Assembly (NCBI GenBank): GCA_900467185.1
Contig: UBPA01000003.1
Span: 985,753-1,049,752, forward strand
Origin: Hyphomicrobiales bacterium
GTDB lineage: Bacteria; Pseudomonadota; Alphaproteobacteria; Rhizobiales; Rhizobiaceae
Length of the DNA: 64,000 nucleotides
Reading direction: 5' to 3'
Part shown: in pieces, positions 9,429 to 18,482 of the stretch
Layout of the letters: each line of letters begins with the position of its first letter
Numbering within the stretch: position 1 is the first letter of the stretch
Translations under genes and position numbers: made by a program
Notes under the pieces: generated by a model
The model's input: only the letters and a program-made list of their open reading frames with translations
The model's database searches: none
Told to the model about the DNA's origin: nothing

Positions 9429-10972
9429 CGGGCGGCCTCCATGCGGTTTTCGACGCGGTTTTCGACACCGGCCATCAACAGACCGAGGTCGCCCTCGCCG
9501 GCGTCGGACGTCCGCTCGCCGACGACGCGCCCGGCGAACATCACGAGGATCCGGTCCGACAAAGCGCGGATCTCGTCGAGCTCGACAGAGACCAGAAGGA
9601 CGGCCTTGCCCTGATCGCGCATCTCGATGATCCGCTTGTGAATGAATTCGATGGCGCCGACATCGACGCCGCGGGTGGGCTGGCCGATGATCAGCACGTC
9701 GGGATTGCGCTCCATCTCGCGCGCCAGCACGATCTTCTGCTGGTTGCCGCCGGAAAAATTCGCCGTCTTCAGGCGCGGGTTCGGCGGGCGAATGTCGTAT
9801 CTGGCGATCTTCTCCTCTGCATCCGCCCGCATGGCGGCGATATCGAGCAGGGCACCCTTCTTGTAGGCGGGATCGCGGTGATAGCCGAGAATGGCATTCT
9901 CGCTCTCCTCGAACTTCAGCACGAGGCCGACATGATGGCGGTCTTCCGGCACATGGGCGAGGCCGCGCGTGCGCAGCTCGGCCGGATCGGCAAGGCCGGT
10001 GACATCGACCGTGGAGCCGTTGAGTTCGACCGTTCCGCCGGTCGCGCGGCGGATGCCGGCGATGGCTTCGAGAAGCTCGGACTGGCCATTGCCCGCGACA
10101 CCGGCAATGCCGACGATCTCGCCGGCCCGGATGTCGAAGGAAACGTCGTCGACCATGGTGACGCCGCGGCCGTCGCGAACCGTGAGATTGCGCACCGAAA
10201 GCTTGACGTCGCCGGGGCGGGCTTCGCCCTTCTCGACGCGCAGAAGCACGCGCCGGCCGACCATCAGTTCGGCCAGTTCCTCGACCGAGGTCTTGTCCGT
10301 CGCGCGTGTCGCGACCATCTCGCCGCGGCGCATGACGGAGACCTCGTCGGTCACCGCCATGATCTCGCGCAGCTTGTGGGTGATCAGGATGATCGTCTTG
10401 CCCTCGTTCTTCAGCTGCTCGAGGATACGGAACAGGTGATCGGCTTCCGGCGGCGTCAGAACGCCCGTGGGCTCGTCGAGAATGAGGATATCGGCCTTGC
10501 GGTAGAGGGCTTTGAGGATTTCCACGCGCTGCTGCAGGCCGACCGGCAGCTCCTCGATGATGGCATCGGGATTGACCTCCAGCGCATATTCCTTCTCCAG
10601 CCGCTTCAACTCGATACGGGCCTTGGAGATCGAGGCGTTCAGCACCGGGCTGTCCTCGGCACCGAGCATGACATTTTCCAGCACGGTGAAGTTTTCGACC
10701 AGCATGAAATGCTGGTGCACCATGCCGATGCCGCTTGCGATCGCCGCATTCGGGTCCTTGATCGTCAGCACCCTGCCATCGACGAGGATATCGCCGCGAT
10801 CGGCCTGGTAGAAGCCATAGAGGATCGACATCAGGGTCGATTTCCCGGCGCCGTTTTCGCCGATGATCCCGTGGATCGTTCCCTTTTTGACGACGAGGTT
10901 GATATTTCTGTTGGCGTGGACAGGGCCGAAGCTCTTGTCGATGCCCCGAAGCTCAATCGCGATATCGCTCAT
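9425..10972 (-). CDS. Nucleoside ABC transporter ATP-binding protein (two ABC domains)
   Basis: 515 residues with duplicated ABC domains, as in NupO/YufO and sugar-importer ATPases. Domain 1 has Walker A GENGAGKST (about residue 40) and Walker B ILILDEPTGVLTP. Domain 2 carries a degenerate Walker A (GVAGNGQSE) and the signature NFSGGNQQK, which is normal for the family. The start at 10972 (MSDIAIELRG) matches the family; the longer frame to 11083 is unlikely. It energises uptake with the two downstream permeases. Its binding protein gene is about 500 bases upstream on the same strand, with slyX on the other strand in between. Confidence 0.92.
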   Translation of the reverse strand: MSDIAIELRGIDKSFGPVHANRNINLVVKKGTIHGIIGENGAGKSTLMSILYGFYQADRGDILVDGRVLTIKDPNAAIASGIGMVHQHFMLVENFTVLENVMLGAEDSPVLNASISKARIELKRLEKEYALEVNPDAIIEELPVGLQQRVEILKALYRKADILILDEPTGVLTPPEADHLFRILEQLKNEGKTIILITHKLREIMAVTDEVSVMRRGEMVATRATDKTSVEELAELMVGRRVLLRVEKGEARPGDVKLSVRNLTVRDGRGVTMVDDVSFDIRAGEIVGIAGVAGNGQSELLEAIAGIRRATGGTVELNGSTVDVTGLADPAELRTRGLAHVPEDRHHVGLVLKFEESENAILGYHRDPAYKKGALLDIAAMRADAEEKIARYDIRPPNPRLKTANFSGGNQQKIVLAREMERNPDVLIIGQPTRGVDVGAIEFIHKRIIEMRDQGKAVLLVSVELDEIRALSDRILVMFAGRVVGERTSDAGEGDLGLLMAGVENRVENRMEAAR

Positions 10973-11196
10973 GGCAGCCGCATCCCGTTCCCGGCACCCG
11001 TTGTCGGCAGGCCGTGCCGCCGGGTGCTTGCTTGATTGTCCGACCGCCCGCTTTAAGGAAAGCGGGAAGCCTAAGGCTAACATCGATCACGACGATCGGA
11101 AGCGCTAAATCAGCGGATCGGCTGTTTCGCGTTTGACCTGCCGCCGGGCGAACCCTCTATAACGAGAGCAGGCGATCCGCCAGCGACAAAGAGAGA

Positions 11197-11415
11197 ATGA
11201 CGATCATGACGAGCGACGAGACACGGATGACGGCCATCGAGGAAACGATCGCGCATCAGGCCCGCGTGATTGAGGACCTGTCGCAGCAGCTTGCCGAACA
11301 GTGGAAGATCGTGGACCAGGTCCGCTCGAAACTGGACCGGCTGACCGAACGGTTCCTGACGCTGGAGGAGACCTCGCTGGAGGCCCCGGCCAATACGCGG
11401 CCGCCCCATTACTGA
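11197..11415 (+). CDS. slyX: SlyX family protein
   Basis: 72 residues, probably all coiled coil: heptad-like pattern from about residue 11 to 55 and the hallmark C-terminus RPPHY. SlyX is a small conserved protein of unknown function. It is encoded on the plus strand in the gap between the binding-protein gene and the ATPase gene of the nucleoside importer, both on the minus strand. Thus its transcript would be antisense to the importer mRNA if those genes share one transcript. A second in-frame ATG at 11206 is possible. Confidence 0.85.
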   Translation: MTIMTSDETRMTAIEETIAHQARVIEDLSQQLAEQWKIVDQVRSKLDRLTERFLTLEETSLEAPANTRPPHY

Positions 11416-11479
11416 CACGCCATCGAGGGGCGTCGCCGGCCACATGGGCCGACGATGCTTTCCCGTATCGCGGATCGTC

Positions 11480-12472
11480 TCAATAGGCGCAGGTTTCGTC
11501 CGTCATGTAGTCGTGGACCTGGAGCGTGCCGGCGATGATGTCGGCCTTCGCCTTGTCGACGGCGGCCTGCATCTCGGGCGTGATCAGCGCCTTGTTGTTG
11601 TCGTCGACGGCATAGCCGACGCCGTCTTCCTTCAGGCCGAGATTGGAGATGCCGGCCTTGAAGGTGTCGTTCTTGACGCTCATGAAGCTGTCGTAGACGG
11701 CGACGTCGACGCGCTTGATCATGGAGGTCAGGATCTTGCCGGGCTGCATGGCGTTCTGGTTCGAGTCGACGCCGATGCCGAGCTTGCCGGCATCCGCTGC
11801 CGCCTGCAGGACGCCGACACCGGTGCCGCCAGCAGCGTGGTAGACGACGTCAGAGCCTTGGTCGAACTGCGACTTGGCAATCTCGCCGCCCTTGACCGGG
11901 TCGTTCCAGGCTTCCGGCGTCGTGCCGGTATAGGCTTCGAGAACCTTGACGTCGGCGCCGGTGGACTTGGCACCGCCGATATAGCCGCAGGCGAACTTGT
12001 GGATCAGCGGAATGTCCATGCCGCCGACGAAGGAGACGGTCTTCGACTTGGAGGCGAGGCCTGCGAGGATGCCGACGAGATAGGAGCCTTCCTGCTCCTT
12101 GAAGACCACGGACTTCACGTTCGGCTTGTCCACGACCATGTCGATGACGGCGAACTTGGTGTCGGGATATTCGGCGGCGACCTTTTCGAGCGCGGCGGCC
12201 CAGGAGAAGCCGGCCATGACGATGGGGCTGTTGCCGTCGCCGGCAAAGCGGCGAAGCGCCTGCTCGCGCTGCGCGTCATTGGCGATTTCGAACTCGCGAT
12301 AGGCGATGCCGGTTTCGGCCTTGAACTTCTCGGCGCCGTTGAAGGCGGATTCATTGAAGGATTTGTCGAACTTGCCGCCGAGGTCGTAAATGACCGCGGG
12401 CTTGATGTCGGCGGCCAGCGCCGTGGCCGACATCATCGAGAGAGCAAGGAGACCGAGGAGGGTTTTCTTCAT
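11480..12472 (-). CDS. BMP-family ABC transporter substrate-binding protein (nucleoside)
   Basis: 330 residues. A Sec signal peptide (MKKTLLGLLALSMMSATALA, cleavage before ADIKPA) leads into a BMP/PnrA-like periplasmic binding domain. Characteristic: YDLGGKFDKSFNESAFNGAE near the mature N-terminus and AAGGTGVGVLQAA about residue 215. The BMP family binds purine and pyrimidine nucleosides. There is no obvious lipobox, so it should be soluble in the periplasm. It lies upstream of the ATPase and permease genes, separated by slyX on the opposite strand. Confidence 0.9.
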   Translation of the reverse strand: MKKTLLGLLALSMMSATALAADIKPAVIYDLGGKFDKSFNESAFNGAEKFKAETGIAYREFEIANDAQREQALRRFAGDGNSPIVMAGFSWAAALEKVAAEYPDTKFAVIDMVVDKPNVKSVVFKEQEGSYLVGILAGLASKSKTVSFVGGMDIPLIHKFACGYIGGAKSTGADVKVLEAYTGTTPEAWNDPVKGGEIAKSQFDQGSDVVYHAAGGTGVGVLQAAADAGKLGIGVDSNQNAMQPGKILTSMIKRVDVAVYDSFMSVKNDTFKAGISNLGLKEDGVGYAVDDNNKALITPEMQAAVDKAKADIIAGTLQVHDYMTDETCAY

Positions 12473-12657
12473 TGTGCAGCCCTGTTTGTTACCATGTGTT
12501 TTCTGGGTCCTCCCGCACGCTTCTCTTATGTCGGAAGCATGTCTGCGGAACCGGCCGCGCTTTTGTGGCGGGCCTGATTGGGGTGTATCCTTGCACGGGC
12601 TTTGGGAAAATACACCCGAAATTTTTCAACTGGTAAAACTTTCATCCTCCGATCCGC

Positions 12658-12712
12658 GAACGACGAGAACCGTGGCAATTCCTCTGCGGATGCGCCACGG
12701 TTCCTGTCGTTC
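12658..12712. repeat. Long inverted repeat downstream of the siderophore receptor gene
   Basis: Arms of 19 bases (12658-12676 and 12694-12712) pair at 17 of 19 positions around a 17-base loop, about 30 bases after the receptor stop. No T tract follows on the minus strand, so termination is unproven; mRNA 3'-end protection or a processed hairpin is equally possible. Confidence 0.5.
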
Positions 12713-12742
12713 ACGGGTGATGCGAGCCCTCATGGGCGAGGA

Positions 12743-14941
12743 TCAGAACGCCTTGCTGAGCTTCAGCGTGATCGTGCGGCCTGCTCCATAGCCGCAGGTG
12801 GAAACGCCCTGGCAGCTCTTCACGTAGTCCTTGTCGAAGAGGTTGGCGACATTGAGGGCGGCACCCCAGCCGTTCTTCTCGTAGCGGATGGCGGCGTCGG
12901 CAAGCAGCGCATCCGGCACTTTTCGGGTGTTCTCGTTGTCCGCAAACGACGTGCCCTGATAGCGCAGGCCACCGCCGATGCTCATGCCGTCCAGCGCGCC
13001 TTCGGTCAGCGCATAATCGACCCAGACGGCCGCCTGGCTCTTCGGCACGAGGTATGGACGGTTGCCGACGAGGGCCGGATTGAGATCCTCGGTGATCTCA
13101 AGATCCGTGTAGGAATAGGAGCCGAGCAGCGACCAGTGCGCGTCGAGATTGACCTTGGCTTCCAGCTCGATGCCGGTGGAGGTCACTTCGCCCAGCTGCT
13201 CCTGCAGGAAGTCCGGCCGGGTCAGCGCCACGTTTTCCTTGACGATCTGGAACACGGACACGGTGAAGAGGCCGTCGATGGCGGTGGGCACGTATTTCAG
13301 CCCGGCTTCGAACTGATGACCTTCCTCCGGCTTGAGAGCGCCGCCGAGATAGGAGGTGCCGATCAGCGGATTGAAGAAGGTGGCGGCGCTGACATAGGGC
13401 GTCATGCCGTTGTCGAATTCGTAGGCAAGGCCGGCACGACCGCTGAGCGCGCTGTCATGGTTGCGGTAGCTCGTGCCGATCCGCGCGTCGGACTGCGTAT
13501 CCACATAGTCGTAACGGCCGTTGAGCGTGACGAGGAAGCCGTCTCCGAAGCGCATCTGGTCCTGCGCATAGAGGCCGACCTGCTGCAGGGTGAGAACCTG
13601 ATCGAGGTAGACGCCGCTGAGGCCCGGCTGCGGCAGGCCGTAGACCGGATCGACGGGATCGATCGGCGTGGCGGCCGCCGGCCATGCCGGGACGGCCTGG
13701 ACCTGATCGAGACGGTAGTGCTTGTAATCGATGCCGGCGAGCAGGTTGTGCTCGACCGGGCCGGTGTCGAGCTCGATCTCGGCGCGGTTGTCGACGGCGA
13801 AGCTGTCCACCTTGCTCGTATGCTCGAAGCCCACGCGGTAGAGATCGTAATAGTTCGGCGCCGCGGGGTCCGTCGTGTTGACGTAGCCGAACGGGTAGAA
13901 CAGCACTTCGTGCTTGTCGAGGTGGCTGTAGCGCAGGTTCTGCGAGAGCTTCAGCCCGTTGTCGAACGTGTGCTCGGCCTCGTAGCCGATCATCTGCTGG
14001 TCGTAGCGGCCGGTGTCGAGATCGGGCTCCGAGAAGAAGGCGTCGCGGTCGATCTTGCCGAAGGGCGCGTTCACCACCGTGCCTTCGTAGGGCAGGAAGC
14101 CATTGCCGGTATGGCGCTGGTCAAGGCCGGAGAGTGTCGCATAGACGGTCAGGCTGGTCGCATCGTCCGGCTGGTAGCGGATCTGCGGCATGAGGAAGCC
14201 GCGCAGATCGTTGGCATAGTCGCTCTCCTGCTCGCCGCCGGCCACCTTGCCGGTGACGCGGTAGGTCACGGCATCGCTGACCTTCTGGTTGACGTCGAAG
14301 CCGAGGAAGGCATTGCCGAAATTGTTGATGCCGACCTCGACCTCGCGAACGGCCTCGTCCTGCGGGCGCTTGCGGATGAGATCGACGATGCCGCCGGGGG
14401 TCGCGCCGCCATAGAGCACCGATGCCGGGCCCTTCAGCACATCGACGCGCTCCAGCATGTAGGCATCCGTCTGGAAGCCGCCGAAGCCGTAGGAATAGAG
14501 ATTGAGGCCATCGAGAAAGACGCCGGACTGCGTCGCGTCGAAGCCGCGAATGTAGAACCAGTCCGTATCCGGATCGGCGCCGAAGGGCTCGGTGGTGACG
14601 CCGGCGGTGTAGCGCAGCGCTTCGTCGATCTTGGTGACGACGCCGCGGTCATCCAGTTCCTTGCGGCCGATGACGGAGACCGACTGCGGAACGGCGGTCA
14701 CCGGCAGCGCCGATTTCGAGCCCGCCGTCGTGTCGCGCGCGACGTACCCCTCGACCGGCCCCGTCGCCGACGCCTCGGTCGCCTGTCCGCCGCGCACGAC
14801 GATGGCTTCGAGCTGCGTCGGCTGCTGGGTCTGGCCCTCCGGCGCCTGCGCGAAGGATGCCGATGCGCCGGCCGCACAGGCGATGGCTGCGGCCCCGGCG
14901 CGCCAGGCCGCCTTGCGATTTTTGTTCCGTGTCTCCGTCAT
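12743..14941 (-). CDS. fhuA: TonB-dependent ferric siderophore receptor (FhuA-like)
   Basis: 732 residues. Signal peptide (about residues 1-31, ending SASFAQA), a TonB-box-like segment (LEAIVV, about 44-49), a plug domain with SVIGRKELDDRG and VDVLKGPASVLYGGATPGG, and a C-terminal 22-strand barrel ending in a terminal Phe (KLSKAF), typical of outer-membrane proteins. The plug and WFYIRGFDA motif fit the FhuA/FoxA siderophore receptor class, so hydroxamates such as ferrichrome are likely but not proven. An AraC regulator gene lies upstream on the same strand. No ABC uptake genes are nearby. Confidence 0.85.
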   Translation of the reverse strand: MTETRNKNRKAAWRAGAAAIACAAGASASFAQAPEGQTQQPTQLEAIVVRGGQATEASATGPVEGYVARDTTAGSKSALPVTAVPQSVSVIGRKELDDRGVVTKIDEALRYTAGVTTEPFGADPDTDWFYIRGFDATQSGVFLDGLNLYSYGFGGFQTDAYMLERVDVLKGPASVLYGGATPGGIVDLIRKRPQDEAVREVEVGINNFGNAFLGFDVNQKVSDAVTYRVTGKVAGGEQESDYANDLRGFLMPQIRYQPDDATSLTVYATLSGLDQRHTGNGFLPYEGTVVNAPFGKIDRDAFFSEPDLDTGRYDQQMIGYEAEHTFDNGLKLSQNLRYSHLDKHEVLFYPFGYVNTTDPAAPNYYDLYRVGFEHTSKVDSFAVDNRAEIELDTGPVEHNLLAGIDYKHYRLDQVQAVPAWPAAATPIDPVDPVYGLPQPGLSGVYLDQVLTLQQVGLYAQDQMRFGDGFLVTLNGRYDYVDTQSDARIGTSYRNHDSALSGRAGLAYEFDNGMTPYVSAATFFNPLIGTSYLGGALKPEEGHQFEAGLKYVPTAIDGLFTVSVFQIVKENVALTRPDFLQEQLGEVTSTGIELEAKVNLDAHWSLLGSYSYTDLEITEDLNPALVGNRPYLVPKSQAAVWVDYALTEGALDGMSIGGGLRYQGTSFADNENTRKVPDALLADAAIRYEKNGWGAALNVANLFDKDYVKSCQGVSTCGYGAGRTITLKLSKAF

Positions 14942-15168
14942 GTCGTCACCCCATCTCGGCCACCCGGCGGAACGGCCCCGACACCTGTTCCCTCCGGCTC
15001 TATCACCCCATGAAGATGAGGCGTTTTCTCATGTTTCGCATAGCGCAAGGATCTGCGATCGGATTGATCCGTTTTGCGGATTTTGAACGATTCCGAGGCG
15101 ATATTCTCGCCAGCCCCATCTCCGGCGGGACTGCGGCATATCCGCCACGCGGCAGAGGCGCTCCCGGA
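14942..15168. promoter_or_regulatory. Receptor promoter region, candidate AraC target
   Basis: The 227 bases between the AraC gene stop and the receptor start. Around 15040-15100 there are related GC-A-GATC-like blocks (GCGCAAGGATC, GCGATCGGATTGATC) that could be direct-repeat sites for an AraC protein. No convincing -35/-10 pair can be fixed by eye. Confidence 0.3.
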
Positions 15169-16068
15169 TCAGCGGCTGCGCAGCCACCGGCCGGGCGTGG
15201 TGCCCGACATCTTGCGGAAAGCCCGGGTGAAATGCGCCTGATCGGCAAAGCCGGTGACGGCGGCGACCTCACTGAGGCTCGCCTTGCGGGCGGACAAAAG
15301 CGATTTTGCCTGCTCGATGCGCGCCTTCATCTGCCACTGGTGCGGCGGCATGCCGGTCGAGGCCTTGAAGGCCTGGCTGAAATGCGACTGGGAAAGGCCG
15401 GTGAGGCCGGCCAGCTCCTCCAGCCGGATCCCCCGCAGGCAGTGGGCTTCGATGAACTCGGTGGCCCGCCGCAGCTGCCAGGGCGCGAGCGCCCCGCGCA
15501 AGCGCCGGCTGGGCGGGGGAAGACGCATCAGCGCGATGAAGAGGCCGAGGGCCAAGCCATCGCCATAGAGGTCGTGCAACGGATCGGGATCGGCGCATTC
15601 GGCCGCCAGAAGGTCGGCCACGGCGATGAGGCGGGGATCGGCAAACATCAGCCGCGGCTGTTCGAGAACGAGGGGATCGAGCTCGCCGCCGATGCGCTGG
15701 CCAAGCGCGGCCATGTCGAAATGCAGATCGAGATGGCGGATCGCGCTGATGCCCTGAAGCTCGGCGCGCAGCTCCATGCCGGCGGGAATATAGGACAGGC
15801 GCCGGCAGGGCGCGTCGGGCAGGCCGTGGTCGCTGGCGGAGGCCGTGCCCGTCGACATCGGCGCCATGGACAGGCGCCGCGCGGGGTCTCCCAGCGTTTC
15901 CAGCACCACGAAGAGCCGGGGCGCGTCCGCCACGTAAAGCCCGCCCGCCAGCCGGGCGCACTGCACGTCCCAGAGGTCCGCAACGACGCCGGCATAGGTG
16001 CGCCGGTTCCAGGTTCCGATCACGTCGAAACCGGAAATCCTGTTGTTCATCCTGGGCTGGAAGGTCAT
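15169..16068 (-). CDS. AraC family transcriptional regulator
   Basis: 299 residues. The first about 190 residues are an unassigned sensor domain. The C-terminal about 100 residues hold two helix-turn-helix motifs: RLEELAGLTGLSQSHFSQAFK and LSEVAAVTGFADQAHFTRAF followed by the AraC tail GTTPGRWL. Lying directly upstream of the FhuA-like receptor gene on the same strand, it probably activates it, as AraC proteins do for many siderophore systems. The start is uncertain: no good ribosome site precedes 16068, and an ATG at 16050 is an alternative. Confidence 0.85.
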   Translation of the reverse strand: MTFQPRMNNRISGFDVIGTWNRRTYAGVVADLWDVQCARLAGGLYVADAPRLFVVLETLGDPARRLSMAPMSTGTASASDHGLPDAPCRRLSYIPAGMELRAELQGISAIRHLDLHFDMAALGQRIGGELDPLVLEQPRLMFADPRLIAVADLLAAECADPDPLHDLYGDGLALGLFIALMRLPPPSRRLRGALAPWQLRRATEFIEAHCLRGIRLEELAGLTGLSQSHFSQAFKASTGMPPHQWQMKARIEQAKSLLSARKASLSEVAAVTGFADQAHFTRAFRKMSGTTPGRWLRSR

Positions 16069-16098
16069 CGGCGCTGTCGCGGCGTCCCGGCGGTTAAA

Positions 16099-16119
16099 AC
16101 ATGAAAGAGAATGTCATGT
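16099..16119. promoter_or_regulatory. Inverted repeat ACATGA-N9-TCATGT upstream of the AraC gene
   Basis: Six-base perfect arms (16099-16104 and 16114-16119) about 30-50 bases before the AraC start, where an autoregulatory operator would be expected. The regulator is inferred. Confidence 0.3.
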
Positions 16120-16208
16120 ATTAGCCCGAAACGGTCGCGGACGCAATGGCCGGGCGATGGCAGGCTCTGCCGCCATCACTTTGGGGAAAGGCTTCGAGAG
16201 GTCGTGCC

Positions 16209-16865
16209 TCAGAGGGCCGGCACCGGGCAGCTCACGCCCGTGCCCCGCAGGCCGCAATAGCCATTGGGGTTCTTGGCCAGATACTGCTGGTGCTCTGCTT
16301 CTGCGAAGTAGAACGTGCCGGCCATCGCGATCTCCGTGGTGATCGGCTCGCGGTGCCCCGCCTTCTTCAGCTGGGCCTGATAGGCATCGCGGGCGGTCTT
16401 GGCTTCGGCAAGCTGCGCCTCGTCTTCGACGTAGATGGCCGACCTGTAGGTCGTACCGACATCGTTGCCCTGGCGCATGCCCTGGGTCGGATCATGCTCC
16501 TCGAAGAAGATCTTGAGGATCTCGCCGAACCCGACGACCTTGGGGTCGTAGACCACGAGAACGACCTCCGTATGCCCGGTCTGCCCCGTCGTCGTTTCCT
16601 GATAGGTCGGGTTCTTCGTGTAGCCGCCGGCATAGCCGACCGCGGTGACGTAGACGCCGGGCAGCTGCCACATCAGGCGCTCGGCGCCCCAGAAGCAGCC
16701 CATGCCAAGCAGCACGGTCTTCATGCCCTCGGGATACGGACCCTTGAGCGGCTGCCGGTTGACGGCGTGGTGCGTCGCGGTCGGCAAGGGCGCCTCGCGC
16801 CCGGGAAGCGCATTTTGCGGCTCGGGCATGGTGGTCTTCTTGCTGAAAAGCTCGGTCAGAAACAT
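16209..16865 (-). CDS. msrA: Peptide methionine (S)-S-oxide reductase
   Basis: 218 residues, close to the E. coli enzyme. It repairs S-methionine sulfoxide in proteins. The catalytic GCFWGAE motif is about residue 57-63; YAGG, GHTEVV and the C-terminal [13 protein letters not shown] with two candidate resolving cysteines are present. The ATG at 16865 is chosen because GGAG precedes it by about 9 bases; an ATG at 16880 has no ribosome site. Single gene. Confidence 0.95.
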   Translation of the reverse strand: MFLTELFSKKTTMPEPQNALPGREAPLPTATHHAVNRQPLKGPYPEGMKTVLLGMGCFWGAERLMWQLPGVYVTAVGYAGGYTKNPTYQETTTGQTGHTEVVLVVYDPKVVGFGEILKIFFEEHDPTQGMRQGNDVGTTYRSAIYVEDEAQLAEAKTARDAYQAQLKKAGHREPITTEIAMAGTFYFAEAEHQQYLAKNPNGYCGLRGTGVSCPVPAL

Positions 16866-17053
16866 GTGATTCGTCTCCATTCCAGAATGGGTTGTTTATG
16901 TCGTCGAAATGTATGTCGCCGGCGGAACGGCGGCGAAGAACCGCGCGGATCGCGCCCTGCCCCTCCTGCCGGCCTTCACACCCCGCCGACCTTCACACAA
17001 AGGCATTGGGGGCATCTGGGGCATCTGGCAAAACGGCAGCCGGCAAAACGGTT

Positions 17054-17365
17054 TCAGGCCAGTCGCCGCCGGCGCGCCGGGCGGTACCCGGCCATCCAGA
17101 ACAACAGCGCCACGACCAGAAAGACCGCGAAGGCCGGCTGCTGCAGACACCAGCGCACGATCGGCTGCAGCATGGCGAAGCTGCCGCCCGGACGCTCCAG
17201 CGCCTCGATCATCTCAAGCCCGGACGTGCTGATCGAGGCGACCGCAATCCCGAGCGGCGTCATCACCACGGCCGTTTCGGACACGGAGCGCACGGCATCC
17301 ACCGTGCCGGCCAGAAGGGCTGCGAGAAGCGCAAGAACGCTGACGAGCCTGAAGAGAATTGCCAT
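17054..17365 (-). CDS. Small membrane protein conserved in rhizobia, function unknown
   Basis: 103 residues with two membrane helices: one at the N-terminus (about 2-24) and one near the C-terminus (about 75-95), followed by a basic tail (YRPARRRRLA). Between them a short loop contains SVSETAVVMTPLG and QPIVRWCLQQPAF, a pattern I recognise from unnamed rhizobial proteins. GGAGGAG lies 7 bases before the ATG at 17365, which decides the start over longer in-frame extensions. No function can be inferred. Confidence 0.75.
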   Translation of the reverse strand: MAILFRLVSVLALLAALLAGTVDAVRSVSETAVVMTPLGIAVASISTSGLEMIEALERPGGSFAMLQPIVRWCLQQPAFAVFLVVALLFWMAGYRPARRRRLA

Positions 17366-17720
17366 CACCCGTCTCCTCCCGTCCCTGGCGCCCTTGCTGC
17401 CCTTGCCACGGTCGCGCTGCCGATGCCGGGACCGGTTTTCTCGCCACGCAAGGCACGACATTGAAGGATAAGATAGGTTGTCCGCGCCCAAGCGCAATGG
17501 CACCATGCCGCAAGCCCTCCGCGGTATGGAGGGAAAGGCGTGTCGCCCCGTCGAAAAAACTGTCAGATTTCGGTTGATCGCTTTGAGATCATCGGTATAT
17601 ATCGCGCCGTTCGCAGGATTTTCCCGTCATAGGATTTTCGGCGAACCGTTGCACCCGATCGCGATCCCTCGCCATCCACGCAACAATCTCACCGCCCAAA
17701 CCAGCGGTGACGAGATCTAA
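17366..17720. other. Intergenic region upstream of the small membrane protein and tRNA-Ser
   Basis: No gene is seen in these 355 bases. They hold a candidate promoter (17574-17601) and a TGATC-N7-GATCA inverted repeat (17575-17591) within it. The remainder is featureless. Confidence 0.5.
17574..17601 (+). promoter_or_regulatory. Candidate promoter for tRNA-Ser
   Basis: TTGATC (17574-17579) and TATATA (17596-17601) are separated by 16 bases. It lies about 120 bases before the mature tRNA, so a long 5' leader would have to be processed. Moderate support only. Confidence 0.35.
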
Positions 17721-17810
17721 GGACAGGTGGCCGAGTGGTTTAAGGCGCACGCCTGGAACGCGTGTGTACGTGAAAGCGTACCGAGGGTTCGAATCCCTCC
17801 CTGTCCGCCA
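17721..17810 (+). tRNA. tRNA-Ser (anticodon GGA)
   Basis: A 90-base class II tRNA. The acceptor stem GGACAGG (17721-17727) pairs with CCTGTCC before the discriminator G, and CCA is encoded (17808-17810). The anticodon stem CACGC/GCGTG encloses the loop CTGGAAC, giving anticodon GGA (17755-17757), which reads UCC/UCU. A long variable arm (about GTACGTGAAAGCGTAC) and GGTTCGAATCC in the T arm confirm a serine tRNA. Confidence 0.97.
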
Positions 17811-17938
17811 TTTTCGAGTTCCAACTAATTGTTATTACTCAATATTCGTTCTTCAATCAGTTGACTTTCCCACTTTTATCCTCACTTCACTTTTCGGTCA
17901 TTCACGTACATTAGCGAACCAAGCCAGCGCACAGCTCC

Positions 17939-17963
17939 ACTGACGACGATGTTCGTCGTCAGT
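17939..17963. repeat. Perfect 11-base-arm hairpin
   Basis: ACTGACGACGA (17939-17949), loop TGT, and its exact complement (17953-17963). About 130 bases after the tRNA; a partial copy of the arm (TTGTCGTCAG) recurs near 17989-17998. No T tract follows. Confidence 0.6.
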
Positions 17964-18393
17964 CTCATCGGCTTCCCCATGGTGATGCTTGTCGTCAGCG
18001 TCGAGAGTCTCTCCATCATACCCGGCCGTACAGACGAGAGGCTCGCCTTTCTGAACGGCTGATCGATGAGCGCGACGATCCTTGGTCGGGCTTGAGCCCG
18101 CGCATTATTCGTGTGATGCGAGAGAACGTCCGCACTGCTTTCTGCGGCTTTGATGTCAAGCGCGTCGCAGATTTCACCGATATCGATCTAGAGCGGTCGC
18201 TGACAAACGCTTTGCTGCAGGCCATGGGCCGTCGTCCGCGATCGATCGAGAAAGTGGATGCACGCCATCCCTTCGCCTCACCTCGCACGCGAGCAGCCTT
18301 GCGATAGCATCTGCTTTATCGGGCAGGGAGAGAGCTGCGGCCCCCGAGAGGACCGCAGCCTGTCGCTTCAAGCCTGGGGCAATGGAAGCGTGA

Positions 18394-18429
18394 AGCATTT
18401 CCGGCGAACGCGGGTTCACCGGAAATGCT
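18394..18429. repeat. Palindromic element with GCATTTCCGG arms
   Basis: AGCATTTCCGG (18394-18404) pairs perfectly with 18419-18429, and GAAC/GTTC pair again inside, leaving a GCGG loop. Intergenic palindromes with GCATTTC arms recur widely in rhizobial genomes, so this is probably one copy of a dispersed repeat family. Confidence 0.6.
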
Positions 18430-18460
18430 ATCGTCCCTTGTCCTTGCCGCATTATCCCAT

Positions 18461-18482
18461 GTCGAAGCAACTCCGCTTCGAC
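18461..18482 (-). terminator. Possible terminator hairpin of the Mn catalase gene
   Basis: GTCGAAGC and GCTTCGAC (18461-18468, 18475-18482) form an 8-base stem with a 6-base loop, 10 bases after the catalase stop on the minus strand. There is no U run after it, so intrinsic termination is uncertain. Confidence 0.35.

Noticed and set aside
12578..15013. 811-codon open frame opposite the siderophore receptor gene
   Set aside because: Low-complexity composition, no family motifs, and fully covered by a well-supported TonB receptor gene on the other strand.
18016..18288. Minus-strand frame in the tRNA flank
   Set aside because: Ser/Arg-rich, no ribosome site and overlaps an equally weak plus-strand frame; coding cannot be supported on either strand.
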